Assembly (NCBI RefSeq): GCF_003369915.1
Contig: NC_046677.1
Coordinates: 4,898,001 to 4,962,000 of the forward strand
Length of the DNA stretch: 64,000 nt
Source: Drosophila miranda
Taxonomy: Eukaryota > Arthropoda > Insecta > Diptera > Drosophilidae
Direction: 5' to 3'
Part shown: piece by piece, positions 48,115-59,956 of the stretch
How positions within the stretch are numbered: the first letter of the stretch is position 1
Layout of the letters: each line of letters opens with the position of its first letter
Notes under the pieces: model-generated
Seen by the model: the letters and a program-made list of their open reading frames with translations, nothing else
Told to the model about the DNA's origin: nothing
The model's database searches: none
Made by a program: the position numbers and the translations under genes

Positions 48115-48162
48115 AGAGCCCGAAAGCCAGGTGTTCAAATAGCCAAACGACAAGTGCTTTCG
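48115..48162 (-). repeat. Fragment of a dispersed repeat (TTTGAACACCTGGCTTTCG family)
   Basis: Reverse-strand copy of the element seen at 50782-50870 and 56980-57078, sharing TTTGGCTATTTGAACACCTGG and the following CTTTCG. Confidence 0.6.
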
Positions 48163-50643
48163 ACCATCGTTTCTCTGCTAAAATCGATTGAATAACCTGC
48201 GCTGGAACTAAAAAATAAGCCTGATTTATAAAGCTTCAATTAATGCTAAAGTTTTTATTGGTTTTGTAAGTTTTAATAGTCTTAAAATTAATTTAAAACC
48301 CCCCCTAGATCACTTATTAGTTCCACTTTCGAAAGAGCATCAAATGTGTGATGATATCTGACAGTGGACAGTAGATTATGCCGATGCGCTTAGTTCATTG
48401 ATGCTTTTGTCATTTCATTAAACAAAATTTGAATATTAAATTAACACAATATTTAATGTCAGTGGAAAGCGCACGCATCGTAAAATTCATTAAAATATTT
48501 GTATGTGTTATTTTTTCTTATAAAGTAGTTTGCTGATTATTTTTTTTATTTCCATTTCGTTTAGTTTACGCAGCTCTCTTGATATTTATTGTACGGCTCG
48601 GAACGAAACACAGTTCGTCGGCATCGACATCGGCGGTGGCGGCATTTTTGTGTGAAATGTTTTTCGGACAAATTGAAATGTATTAATATGAAATGTTATA
48701 AATAATTTATAAGGTTTTTTTTATGCAACAGCCAGGGACTGAGAGACTGTGTTGCCCAATGAAACAGCGAAGAATCGAGCCGAAAAATTGTCACTTTAAA
48801 CATGGAATTTATGTGACGTTTCTTTTTTTTCCTTTTTTTTTATTGCGGATTTCAGGCTATCAATGATAATATCGAAGTTCAGGCTGTCAGAAGTCATTAA
48901 TACCCATGGAAAATGATCACAAAGCGTTTATAATATATGTATAATTTATGTTAATTGCTTGCAAAATGCAAAGTGACGACGTAGCTCACGATATGTCAGC
49001 GGCAGACAATGGATATATAATTTTATAAACCATGTATATTATGTGAAGAGACTTGTTCTCTTAGTTTCGGTGCGGATTCTGTGGATTTGGCCTTTGTAAT
49101 GCGCTTTTAAATCTATATTTTATTGCCTTCGATTCAATCAAAAGAGTCCACCGACTGCCATTGCTATGCAAATCAACAGGGAAGTAGCACAAAAGATTCA
49201 ATCATATAATTTATGGCACGACAATAGTTTGCTCGATTTATGATGTCAGGTGTTAGAGGCAACGACAATTAAAGCTTTTATAAATTGCTTTGTTGTGCTA
49301 AATAATAGATTGTCATCTGGTTAGGCTTAAAGACACTCAGCACGTAAATGTAATGCTTTTGTTTAGACTGTTTTTTGCGTATTTGGTTTAAAGAAACTAC
49401 AGTTTTGTGAGGTGTATTTTTGAGGCTTTTTTTTAACGATTTCTAGGGTATGGCATCTTTGAATGACATAAATATGAATAGAGACCAGGAATTAGTGCAA
49501 AAAATGATCAGAGCGCAGTCCTAAACGCTTAAATTGGAAGTTAAATCATTTTTAAAATCATTTTATACGTTATTCTCGTTATATATGTAGCGAGTAATGC
49601 AGCAGCGCACCTCTGTCTGTCACATTTTTGACTGGGTTACGCGCATAATAGGCCTTGGTTTGGTTTTGCTTAGCAAAAACCAATCTGAACCCAAACCCAA
49701 ATCGAAAACCTGCAGTATATCTACAGTATCTACCATATATATTGATGACGAAAAGATCTTAGGCGTACAACACTATCTATTTGTGACATTGACCAACTTT
49801 TTGCATTGATGTTGACGCTTTCGAAATTCCTTTAATTATTAGCCATGTTTCAGAGCTAAACAAAGGTTTGAACCATTGAAAGTATTCAAAAATCCATCAC
49901 ATAGAACTTCGTTGAAACATTTGTGTACCTATGATTCGATGTATCTCCCACGGGAAAACGTTCCTTCAATCCAAATAAACTCTGATCTACTTTTTACATA
50001 TCTAATTTAACCTAATTTATCCCCGTATCGATGTGGCCAACTCTCGAGTGCACTTCCGACATGGACTTGCAGTTCGAACCGAGTCGAAACCCCTTCTATA
50101 GTATGGCTATATGCTAATTAGCTTGATGCGTTCGATAAGATAAAGCGCACACAATTTAAACTTTGCAGCTCCGTGTGGCAAATTAATTCATTTTCTTACA
50201 ACTTCTTCTGCCCTGGCCCGCCCTGGACTGGCCTGGCCCCAATCTGCACTTGACCATCGTCATATTTAAGTTAATTGCTTTGCATACATTTTTAATGCGG
50301 TCAAATTAATTAGCTGGGACCTCAATCAGCAGACATTTCTTCTTGTTATTGTTGCCTGCCGTGGCCCGTTGTTGTTGCCGTGTGTCCACGTTTTTATTTA
50401 TGCACAAATGCAAGAGTTGTGGCTTATAAATGTAGCTGTCAGTTGTCATAATTTATAGAATAACTGTCAGAGCCGTAACACCTTTGAGCACGATTTTCTT
50501 ACTCGACTGCTGCGGTGCGGCTCCTACTGCTCTCCCACAGAGGCCTCAAAAAAAAAAAAACGAAACCAAAACCCCGAAACCTATAGCTGCCATAATCATA
50601 GCGTCAACAATTTTGATTTATGCACACAGTTCTCCATTTTTGT

Positions 50644-50870
50644 ACCCGCTAGTCAAAAGGGTACTGGAGTACATTCAGTTTTTGTAGATGTACAGACAGA
50701 AGGAAGTGTTTCTTAATATTATATAAAGGCTTTATAGGCTGTATTGTCTTGTCCTTCTTTGCGTTGTCTTGTTGAACACCTAGATCTCAGAGATCAACCC
50801 GATCGGTTCATTATTCTAGGCAGAACAAACAAAAGAAGTTTGGCTGTTTGAACACCTGGCTTTCGAAAAC
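50644..50870 (+). mobile_element. DINE-1/INE-1-like repeat fragment
   Basis: Begins GTACCCGCTAGTCAAAAGGG and runs to TTTGAACACCTGGCTTTCG. The opening resembles the start of the Drosophila DINE-1/INE-1 (Helitron-like) family as I remember it; the 3' part recurs at 43755, 48115 and 56980. Repetition within the window is seen, the family name is a guess. Confidence 0.5.
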
Positions 50871-53800
50871 TTTTAATGTTAAAGCATTGCACTCTTTCGA
50901 TACATAAAAACTGAGTACTGGGTATTGTAGTATCGACTCCAAGCGTGTCCAAATGGTTTTGTCTATATTTTTTTGTCCAGTGCTCATGGGACACCGATGC
51001 TCGCAGCGTGGCACAGCAAGAGCCGCCTCTCGATAGAAATAACAGTTAGAGACACGCGGGGACAGTAACAGTAATGTGGGTTGGTATGGTGGAGCTAGAG
51101 GTAGGTCGCCAGATTGGTAGGCTTGGAGTTTTTTCGCGACAGTTGATTATGATGAAGTGCTAAGCCCAAAGCCAAAGTCGAATATCATTTTCTAGATTTT
51201 TGCTATAAATTATAAAGCATACTCTATGAGAAAAGAGGTTCAATAGATTGGTCAGAAATTTTATTGATAGAAGAACAAGAATTTGCGAATATATGAGTGA
51301 GGAAAATATATAGAAAATATTTTTTAATGGAAAGAAATATGTTATCTTACCTTGGATATATTTTCTATATATTATCAGTTATAGCATCCCCACAGATAGA
51401 GTAACCATTATTCTTTCTTAGAAACCACAAATTTTCCACTCACAAAAATTTAAAGTCTTCAAAAACAGTTTTGTGATTTTTTCTTTTTTGGTAACGGATA
51501 CAGTTGAGGCGGAAGTTCTATGCAAATTTTTCTTTATTTTGTCATATTTCCTCTCTAAATTATTTTTGCGCACATTCCGAACGAACACAAGATACATTTA
51601 TACATGGATTCATTTGTACCTATAATCGCAAATACATATAAATATCTGTAAGGGTTTATCTGTTGAGTGCAAAAAAAAAAAAAAAAAGTACACAAATCCA
51701 AGTTAAATGCATGCATAAATCAATCAATCGCAGCATTTGACAGACAGTCTCGAGTGCCGAGACAGTCGGAGAGTCTGAATGACAGACGGTTACCGCTTAT
51801 AGACTTTGTTTTTGTAGGGTTGGAGGTAAGAGAATAACGTATATGTGGTGGTTTTCATTACCCTAGATTAAGAGGGTTTTAGAGGTAGCTTGATTTGTGT
51901 TCGAATAGCAGACATTATTTGATTGGAGATTTCAGAGATATTTGCAGATTTTTGTTCAAGGGAATTTAAATCTACAAAATATAAGGAAGTTTCTTTGTTG
52001 GTTTACATCATATGGATCAGATTGGTAAATGTTTGGAGCCTCTAAATTTTGTACTCGTACTCTCTTTCTCGCGGAGTAGCTTGGCACTAAAAATTCTTAC
52101 CCCACAGTGACAAATTGTTTAAATCAATATTGCTTAAGTGGTACTCTATGTCTGAAATCAAAATTCTGAAGGGTATCATATGTTCTAGGTCTTTGAGGGT
52201 ACTCCAAAATTGAGAGTTACAGTTAGAAATAAAAACTCTTCTAGTTATAGTGTAAAGAAATTTCCAATGTAACATATATTTATTTTATAACTATGTAATG
52301 ACCCCAAAAATTCTTGAAAAATAAATAGAGTACATAATAAATTATATTTTTCTCTTGGTATCATGATTGAACCGAAGTTGTACACATTCTCCAACGAATC
52401 ATTGGCTTTATTCTAAGTATTTATTGCCAAATCTGTATCATAATCCAAGGTATCATAGGTTCCATCTCCTTTAAGGCTACTCTCTAACTCTAACCCACTC
52501 GATTTGTTGATCTCTTTAGCTCCTTTGGCCCCTTGCCGTCTCTAAACGGCAGCGTTTGCCTGTCAAACTGATTTATGCACGTGTTTGACATATATTAATG
52601 ATCTGTACTGCAAAACAATTGCGCATTAAATTATTAAAATGTTAGGTCTTCTCAATTTGTTGTTGTTTACCGATATGCAAATGTTTAGAGAGGGGCTCGA
52701 CAATTGTCGGTAATTAGCTATTGTTTTCATAGAATTTATGGATTGTAAATTTAAAATTAAATACAAAAAATAAATTATTAATTGGTACCCTTAATCATAG
52801 ATTTTTGTTTTGCTCTTTTCACACTTTATTAATCGCATTGATGTCCCATTGGGCGTGGTATTCACAATACAAATATCTTGACTATAATTAATGGCTTCAA
52901 AACGATCCGGCATGCTCCAATATGACGCAATTTGAGCATTAAGTAGAATATATGTATGTATAGTATATCTATCTGTCTGCTTATCAAGCATTTGTTATGC
53001 AAAAACAAAATATCCACGTACAAATATTGTTTCGAAAATAAACATAAATCTGTCAACACGCAATGCCATACAAATTGTGTCACAATTAATTATCAGTTTT
53101 TTGTTGTTGTTGTTTTTATACACTTATTTACGAAGGGTATAAATATTTTAAATAGATTTCGGGTATTATGATGTCGCGGCACGTGGCCCGCTACTCCAAA
53201 CGTTTAGACGAGTTTTTGGGGTATTTTTTTAAAGTTTGAAATTTTTAGATTAATTTGAAAATTTAGTTTCAGTAATTTTGGCAAATCAAAGATTTATATT
53301 CCAAACAAAAGCATTGTATAATTAAAGAAATAAAAAAAATAAAAATAAAAAAATAAAAAAAATGAAAAGAAAAAAAAAATTGGTTAATTTGCGAAATAAA
53401 TATAAATAAAATTAATCGTTTTAAAAATCGTTTAAAAATAAGTGTCTCCAACAGAAATTAATCATTTACAAGGGTATCAAATATTCGGCCCCAAAGCTCA
53501 GTTTTCTTTTGTTGTTTTTCTTGGCGCTGCCCGTGCTGTTTGTTTATAATTATTTATTTGCTTGTGGGTTTTGCGTATATCGTAATTACATTATTGCCAT
53601 CGATTAATGAAAATTGTTCAATAATTTTATGTCGTTTTATATAACTCTTTCTGTGCTTTTTTTTACATTGACAGTTGATTTGGTTATTCATTGATTGCAT
53701 TCATAAATAACGTAAAACCAAGGCTGAGCAATAAATTTGGTTAATTTGCAAAATGAAATAAATTCGCTTAAAATGTAAAAAAAAAAATGTGATGTAACTG

Positions 53801-55637
53801 AAGAGCGTATTCCGTAGCAATTAAGACCAATTAAATTTATAAATATATATTGAATAAGGGAAAATACAGGTTACGAAAAACAAATAACAAAATATTAATT
53901 AAAATAAATACCAATTAAGAAATTAAAGAAAGATATACAGCATTAAAAAAACAATTAATGAAAGTAGGTCTCTTAGGTGCAAAAAATTCTTTAAAATGTT
54001 TCTAAAAATGGTAGTTAGAAGATCCTCATTTGGGGATTTCTAGTGTCGTCTTTCAGATATAGATTCTCCATTAAATATTTAAATATTCCACAAAGATCTA
54101 ATCTATATAGAAAAAAACCACAGTTTCCTATTAGCCAACCATAACATATTTAATTTAATGGATTCTCATTCCACTCCACCCCATGATTCATGGCTGCACC
54201 TCAATTTGTGGGTTGTGTGCTCATTGACCAATTCACAGGCGAAAAATCTAAAGAAAAATAATTTCGAAAAGACGACAGATCTTAAGTGAGCCGCGATGAC
54301 TGCCAACACCGTCCATCCATCCAACATTGCTCGCCCACAAATGTATTGCGGGTGAGCACGCACGATTAATAAATTAAATTGAAAGACACACACGAAATAG
54401 TGGAAAACATACAGAAACACTCGCAAGAAATTTCTCAAATGAAATTGTTAAACACTGACTAGGCATGTGCCTTGAAAAATGTCGCGACATGCTAATAAAA
54501 ATATTTGCCTTTCCTTCCTCTCTCTCATTAGAATAGATTTATATTTTCTTTTAAAATTGAACAAGAGCTAACTCTACAGAGGGTGTGATGAGACCACAGA
54601 GCTTTATCTTTCTTAAATATTCTAAACATTAAAAAATGGTATTTTTTCAGGCTTAAGACAGGACTTATACCCCAGTTCCAGTTGATTTGCTGTACAAATT
54701 TCCCATAAGCGAATAGACTCATTAAAAAGGCTGATTTAAAAATAAATAAACTTGCTGAATCAGGGAGCAAAAAAAACCATTCTAAAAGAAGAGCCAGAAT
54801 TTTAGAGCTCACCAGAAGAATATTTCTATGAATCGATCTACTTATAGGCGTTCTACCAGGGTATCCAAATGTTCGTTCTTTTTTTTATTTTTGTTTATTA
54901 GCCTTCTGCTAATAAAAATTAATTTGAAAATACTTTTTAAAATGCTTTCGCCTCGGGCATGGGGTTGGGCTGGCTGGCTGGCGGGTGCTGGCATAGCTTA
55001 AGATTTTTATTTATTTGTTTTTCTAATTTGTATTTTTCGCCTCACATCTATTTCGTTTCCCTCCTAAGTACGTTGTAGTTTGTGCGATTTATTTATGAGC
55101 TCTTCGACTATATTCTGTGCGTTTTACATATCTAAATATTCTTTTTTTTTTGTGGGGAATTCTAACATTCTATTCGCTTATGAGGCACAATGGTGTTTAT
55201 TTTACTTGATTTATGTTTCGTTGTGTGGCATTATTTCTCTAATGTATGTGTATTTGTCATGTTGAAATACGCTTTTAAATCCCTCAAGGGGAATTTATGG
55301 GCCAAGAGTTATATTGAAATTATTATAGATATAAAGAATGTTCTTGAAAAAAATAGCCCAAAGAGTTAAATATATATACTCCTATTTTTATTCGATTTTA
55401 ATACATTTATTAAATATTTTTTAATTGAATTCACTTTCCATTTAAATTTGTTAATTTTTGTATTTTTGTATTTATTTATATATTTGTTGGTTTGAATTAA
55501 CCCTCTCTGTATAGCTTCATTCTAAAACTAAGCTGGCTCTTGGTTTTCGTTTGGGCTCTCATCAGATCTGAGATTTACGAGTAGTATATATGTACATTTC
55601 TAAGCAAAGAGTTAATGTACAAATTTTGAGTTTTGAA

Positions 55638-55898
55638 ATGCCGCTGACAGACATTGAGGCTGGTTTTCCAGATACCATTCGGTTACAGCCGGGTACTAGA
55701 CGGCCGGATTGCCTCAAAGTGATCATCGATCATTTTCAGGCGGAGGAGACGAACCAGCAATGCCCTAAGAAACATGTGATTGGCTGCTTCCGGATGTCGG
55801 TGAAGAGCGATGCAACGACAAAGTATGTCAAGTTGACAGCCCTTAAGATCTGCAGGAAGCTATTCTCATCGGGGGAATCTGACGAGGAGCAGCCATAG
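55638..55898 (+). CDS. Small unknown protein, 86 codons, with in-frame extension beyond UAG
   Basis: The frame starts MPLTDIEAGFPDTI and ends SSGESDEEQP before TAG at 55896-55898. Its composition is balanced and protein-like (KHVIGCFRMSV, KYVKLTALKICRKL). After the TAG the same frame stays open for 29 codons, beginning QVMQEEDED and ending NDILKL before TGA at 55986-55988. The downstream part is acidic and Ser-rich like the end of the first part, so the two look like one protein. Readings are stop-codon readthrough (UAG followed by C), a recent nonsense mutation, or a sequencing error. I know no family for it. The surrounding sequence is AT-rich and non-coding. Confidence 0.45.
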   Translation: MPLTDIEAGFPDTIRLQPGTRRPDCLKVIIDHFQAEETNQQCPKKHVIGCFRMSVKSDATTKYVKLTALKICRKLFSSGESDEEQP

Positions 55899-55988
55899 CA
55901 GGTGATGCAGGAAGAAGATGAAGATGTTTCCACTACAAGTGGGCAATCGCCAGGATCTTCCGCTGGCAATGATATTTTAAAATTGTGA

Positions 55989-57468
55989 ATGTTGTTAAGG
56001 TCTAAATACAGAATTCCCCATAACCTGAGTGCCCTAGCATATCCCATAGTATCCTCAACCGGTACTCTATCTTCCTTATAGATACTCTTATGCGGTACCC
56101 TGTTGGAGTGTACCTCTCTCTCCCTGCGGTTAGCGATCAAGATGTCTAGACGCGATCTTTATAGCCCTTCCGCTTATTGATTAATTTATAAAATATCTGT
56201 TAAGATCCAGAATTTTATTAGATGAGGTTCTGTATAGACATTCCATTCAATGAAATGCCTACAAACTAAAGTCTTGAGTTTGCCCCCAAAAGAATGTTGT
56301 GAAATTCAGTGCAATTTATGAGCTGTGACTGCGTACACATTTGATTTATGTTAAACATAATATTTGTATGGAAAGGCACACATTTCCTTGGCCATTTCCA
56401 ATTGAAATTTATTTTCGTCGCACACAGAAAAGCCATAAACAACTTAAGTAGAAAATGGTTTTTGAGGGTCATTAACTAAAATCCATGCGCTTATTTCAAA
56501 CACAAACAGCTGTGCCAACAATTTGTCAGTCACACAGATAAATATATAATTTTTATGAACGAAATTTCTGAACGAAATAAATATATATCACAGACACTTA
56601 TCGTAAAATATCTGATACTAAAAATTGTTCATAATTTCTTCGAAAACAAATTGTGACACAGATATTTAGAGACTTAACCTATACGCAGAATAAAGATTAA
56701 GGCAGCAAATATTTGTCGCCGATAAATTTCCATTATCTTTCCGGCCTGTATGGCCGTTTTGACAGCCACACGACCCGAACAGGGGGAAAGATCAAAGAAA
56801 TCGAGCGAACATATATTTCTGATTGTCGTGCCTTATTAATAATGCTAAATATTCTTTTATGATTTATGGCCAGTGACAAAAGTCAACCGGTGTGACATCT
56901 GGTGCTAACAGATTAAATTTAAAAATGGTTTTTATGCACGTTACTCAAACAAATGAAGGGCGTAGGAATCATATATATTCCTGATCTCAGAGATCACAAT
57001 TTTGCAATCGGATCATTATTTTAGGCAGAATGAACGAAAGCAGGCTCTTTGGCTCTTTGAACACCTGGCTTTCGAGCACTATTAAGGCCAGAGCCACCCG
57101 CTTATGAGTTTTAGGAATATTCAGTACTTGCCTTTTCTGCCTTTAGCTGAATTATGGCCCAAATGCAGGAATTTCTGGTCTGTGCTGTGTGTGGCAAACA
57201 GGTTGAGTGTATTATTTATTCTGATTCCATTAGAATCCATTCCGCAATTAAATTTATTTCAGTTTTCCAATGTTTTGCTCAAGTGTTACAATCGTTTAAT
57301 TAGAGCGAATCAATTGCGTTGGCCATGTGCTAATCAAATGCATTTTTAATTTGTAATCAATTAAAGTGCACCACCAGTCGCTTGTGTCTGTTAAATAAAT
57401 ACATTTATTTTGTGGACACCCGGAAAGTGTTATTGACAGTGTGAAATAACTGTTTGCCGTACAACTTC
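55989..57468. other. Intergenic stretch before the channel gene
   Basis: No gene supported; contains the dispersed repeat at 56980-57078. Confidence 0.5.
56980..57078 (+). repeat. Dispersed repeat fragment, DINE-1-like
   Basis: Shares CTGATCTCAGAGATCA, a (G)GATCATTATTTTAGGCAGAA-type block and TTTGAACACCTGGCTTTCG with 50782-50870, in the same order and orientation. Confidence 0.6.
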
Positions 57469-57474
57469 TTTATT
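57469..57474 (-). terminator. Polyadenylation signal AATAAA of the channel gene
   Basis: On the minus strand AATAAA lies 74 bases after the stop codon at 57548. Confidence 0.6.
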
Positions 57475-57547
57475 AAATGGTTTGTAGATAAAATTAAAAT
57501 ATTCAAATGGCATTAATGTATGCCAGGATCTTGTAGATCCACTGACT

Positions 57548-59956
57548 TTACTCCAGTTTCTGCTCTGGCTCATCCTCGGGGCACATGGATTGGATCTTGT
57601 GCTTGCGACGATCGCGGCAGCTGCCACAGATGCGCATGCAGAAGAAATAGAGAAGCTCCAGGAAGCTGAGACTCGAGATGCCCATGAAGAGGCCACAGAT
57701 GCCACCGCAGTTGGATATCAATGTGGAGACACCGAACAGAATGGTACGCTTGATGGCCGTGAACTGATGCTCCTTGAAGTACACAGAGAGACGTGAACCA
57801 ATGGCACTGGAAGGAAAATAGATGGATGAAATAATGATAGATGCATGGAGATATATACAGTATATACACTCCATACTCACTCCGTATGCTCATAGACCTC
57901 CCGAAAAGCCCTAATAGTCTTAGCCACATCGAATCGTGCTCTGGATATCTCAAAATTATACTCCAGCGATGTGCAGGCCGGCATGCAGTTGCACATGATT
58001 TCCACATTGTCATTGACACTCTTTTCCATGGTTTGATTTTGCAATAAAGTATAGAGCTCATCCTGGGCAGACGTATAGCAGTTAATGTCATCCAAACCAC
58101 ACACAGGAGTGCCCAAAGGTTCTACAAAAAAAGAAGATTAATATGGAACTTAAATAAAGATTAAAGATATTTACTGGGCATCCAGAACTTGGCACAGCCA
58201 CACTTGGAAATCGTAAAGTTGGCCAGGCATTCGGTTTGGCAATTGCTTTGCGAATACGAACGGAAAAAGGTCAAGGAGCGCTCATCATCGAACAGGCACT
58301 GACGCCTGAAAACAAAGGGGAAATTGGTTTTGGTCTAAAGCGAAATTCCTTTCAACACCTTTTTTGTAGTTACTTTTCTGGGCTGATTTCGTGCAAATTG
58401 TCGGTAGACATGACATAGTTGGGCAATACACTGACCAACACCTCATCGCCATGGGGCACCAGAATGTAATTGCCTGACGTGAGCGGCACACTCTCCGGGG
58501 AGTTGAGAAAGACCTGGAAAAATAACACAACTGAAGACACGCCACACCCAGTTTCTGTATAATGATACCTTATACCTTATAGCCCTGTTTAAAGCTGCGG
58601 CAATCGTAGTCAAAGTTGTGCTGCAGTCCCTGCAGAAAGGCAAAGAAACCATTGCCCACGGATGAGAAGACCGTGCGCTGTGGATAGGTATTCTGTCCCT
58701 GATTCCCGTAACCCGTATCCAGCGACCAATTGCCAGTGATGTTATTCAAGGGCGGCAGATCAACATCGAAGAAGTTATTGAAATCGACAACATCGGGATC
58801 CTTATAGCTGATGAAGTTCTCGTCACGATAAATATCCTTGGGACGAAGGCCATTGAATTGATAGCATATACCCTCATCGGTGGCAACAAAATCGAAGATT
58901 TTATCACAAAAATAGAACCGTCCATTCCATTTGCAGAACGGACCAGTCTCATTTTTGGATATACTCAGGTCTATCAATGTTTGGGTTACGTCCACAAAGG
59001 GCGGATTCATTTCCGCGAGTATGGGCATGAAACGATGAACCACATCCGGATCACAGATGTGCATGGCAGCAGCCATGCGGGCCAATCTGTAATAGAGATG
59101 ATATGCCTAATTTAGGGAATTTTCGACAAGTTTTGAGGGATATAATACTGCAAGAAGAGGTATATATGTGTATTGGAAACGAACAGTAAGGATAACAGCT
59201 TCATATTATGAAAACAATGATAGAAACCCTTTGAAATCTATAAGGTTTCTAAAGAAAACGTTTTATGTTGCCACATTACGAGTATAATCTAACGAAATAT
59301 AACAAGTAAATGGTTCCGAAAAGATCTTAAAGATAAAAGAGATATAGAAACATAAATACTCAACTCTTCCTCATCCATGCTGGTTGCATTACCATTCTTC
59401 TGGTATTCATCCCATAGCAAACGCGATACATTCGTATAATCGAAGAGATTGCGTTCCATTTTGATTTCCGGACAGATGGTTATCGTAGGAAATGGTATCT
59501 TATGCACTGGCACCAGGGTCTCATCAAAGCCAAGTATCACCGGTGAATCCTGCCACTTGAGATAGGTATCCCAGATGAGGGAAATGGCAAAGTACACGGA
59601 AATGCATGTGAAGAACAGCCAATAAACTCTGAAACCAAAACAGGGTTAGCCAACCAAGCAAGAGCCTCGATATATCACACCACATACTTCTCATAGATGG
59701 GGCGATGGACTTCAAACAGATATCGTATGCCGTGTATGGTCGTGCTCTTGGAGTACTCCAGCAGCAGACCCTTGCAGGCGGACAGAGGACTGCCGTATCG
59801 AATGCGAGACTTGATGATCACATCACTGGGCACATCACTCAGGGCCGCGGAGGCAATGCTGGCCCTCTGATCGTAGCTTGGCAGGCCCAGGAGCTCTGGT
59901 CCGGGCAATATGTTGCACGGTTTCTCCTCCGCCGCCTCCTCCTTGATCTCGGACAT
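57548..59956 (-). CDS. ppk: Pickpocket-family DEG/ENaC sodium channel (seven exons)
   Basis: Minus-strand exons are 59956-59688, 59628-59365, 59086-58576, 58513-58374, 58305-58175, 58121-57881 and 57806-57548. All junctions keep the frame, giving 604 residues, close to fly pickpocket (about 606). Visible DEG/ENaC features are the N-terminal HG motif (STTIHGIRY, 75-76), TM1 at about 91-110 (VYWLFFTCISVYFAISLIW), a long extracellular part with the Cys-rich block SNCQTECLANFTISKCGCAK near 400-430, and NCGGICGLFMGISSLSFLE leading into TM2 with the GxS selectivity motif. A short cytoplasmic tail ends the protein. Pickpocket channels carry Na+ in sensory neurons; ppk itself marks class IV dendritic arborisation neurons. 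The start at 59956 precedes EIKEE and no upstream ATG is in frame. The second intron uses a weak donor (GTTGAG). Length, residues and 2L context favour ppk, but another family member is possible. Confidence 0.9.

Larger units (their letters stand above)
36761..55637. other. About 19 kb without a recognisable gene
   Basis: I found no frame with domain signatures or consistent splice structure. Contents are CAG/CAA repeats (38920-38942, 44408-44440), a GATG run near 41740, a G(C)CTGG run at 44555-44610, CTCGGA repeats at 42108-42135, TTA-rich sequence at 43316-43690, A-rich sequence at 53320-53380 and dispersed repeats listed separately. In flies such deserts often hold enhancers or long non-coding transcripts; neither can be shown here. 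Confidence 0.5.
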
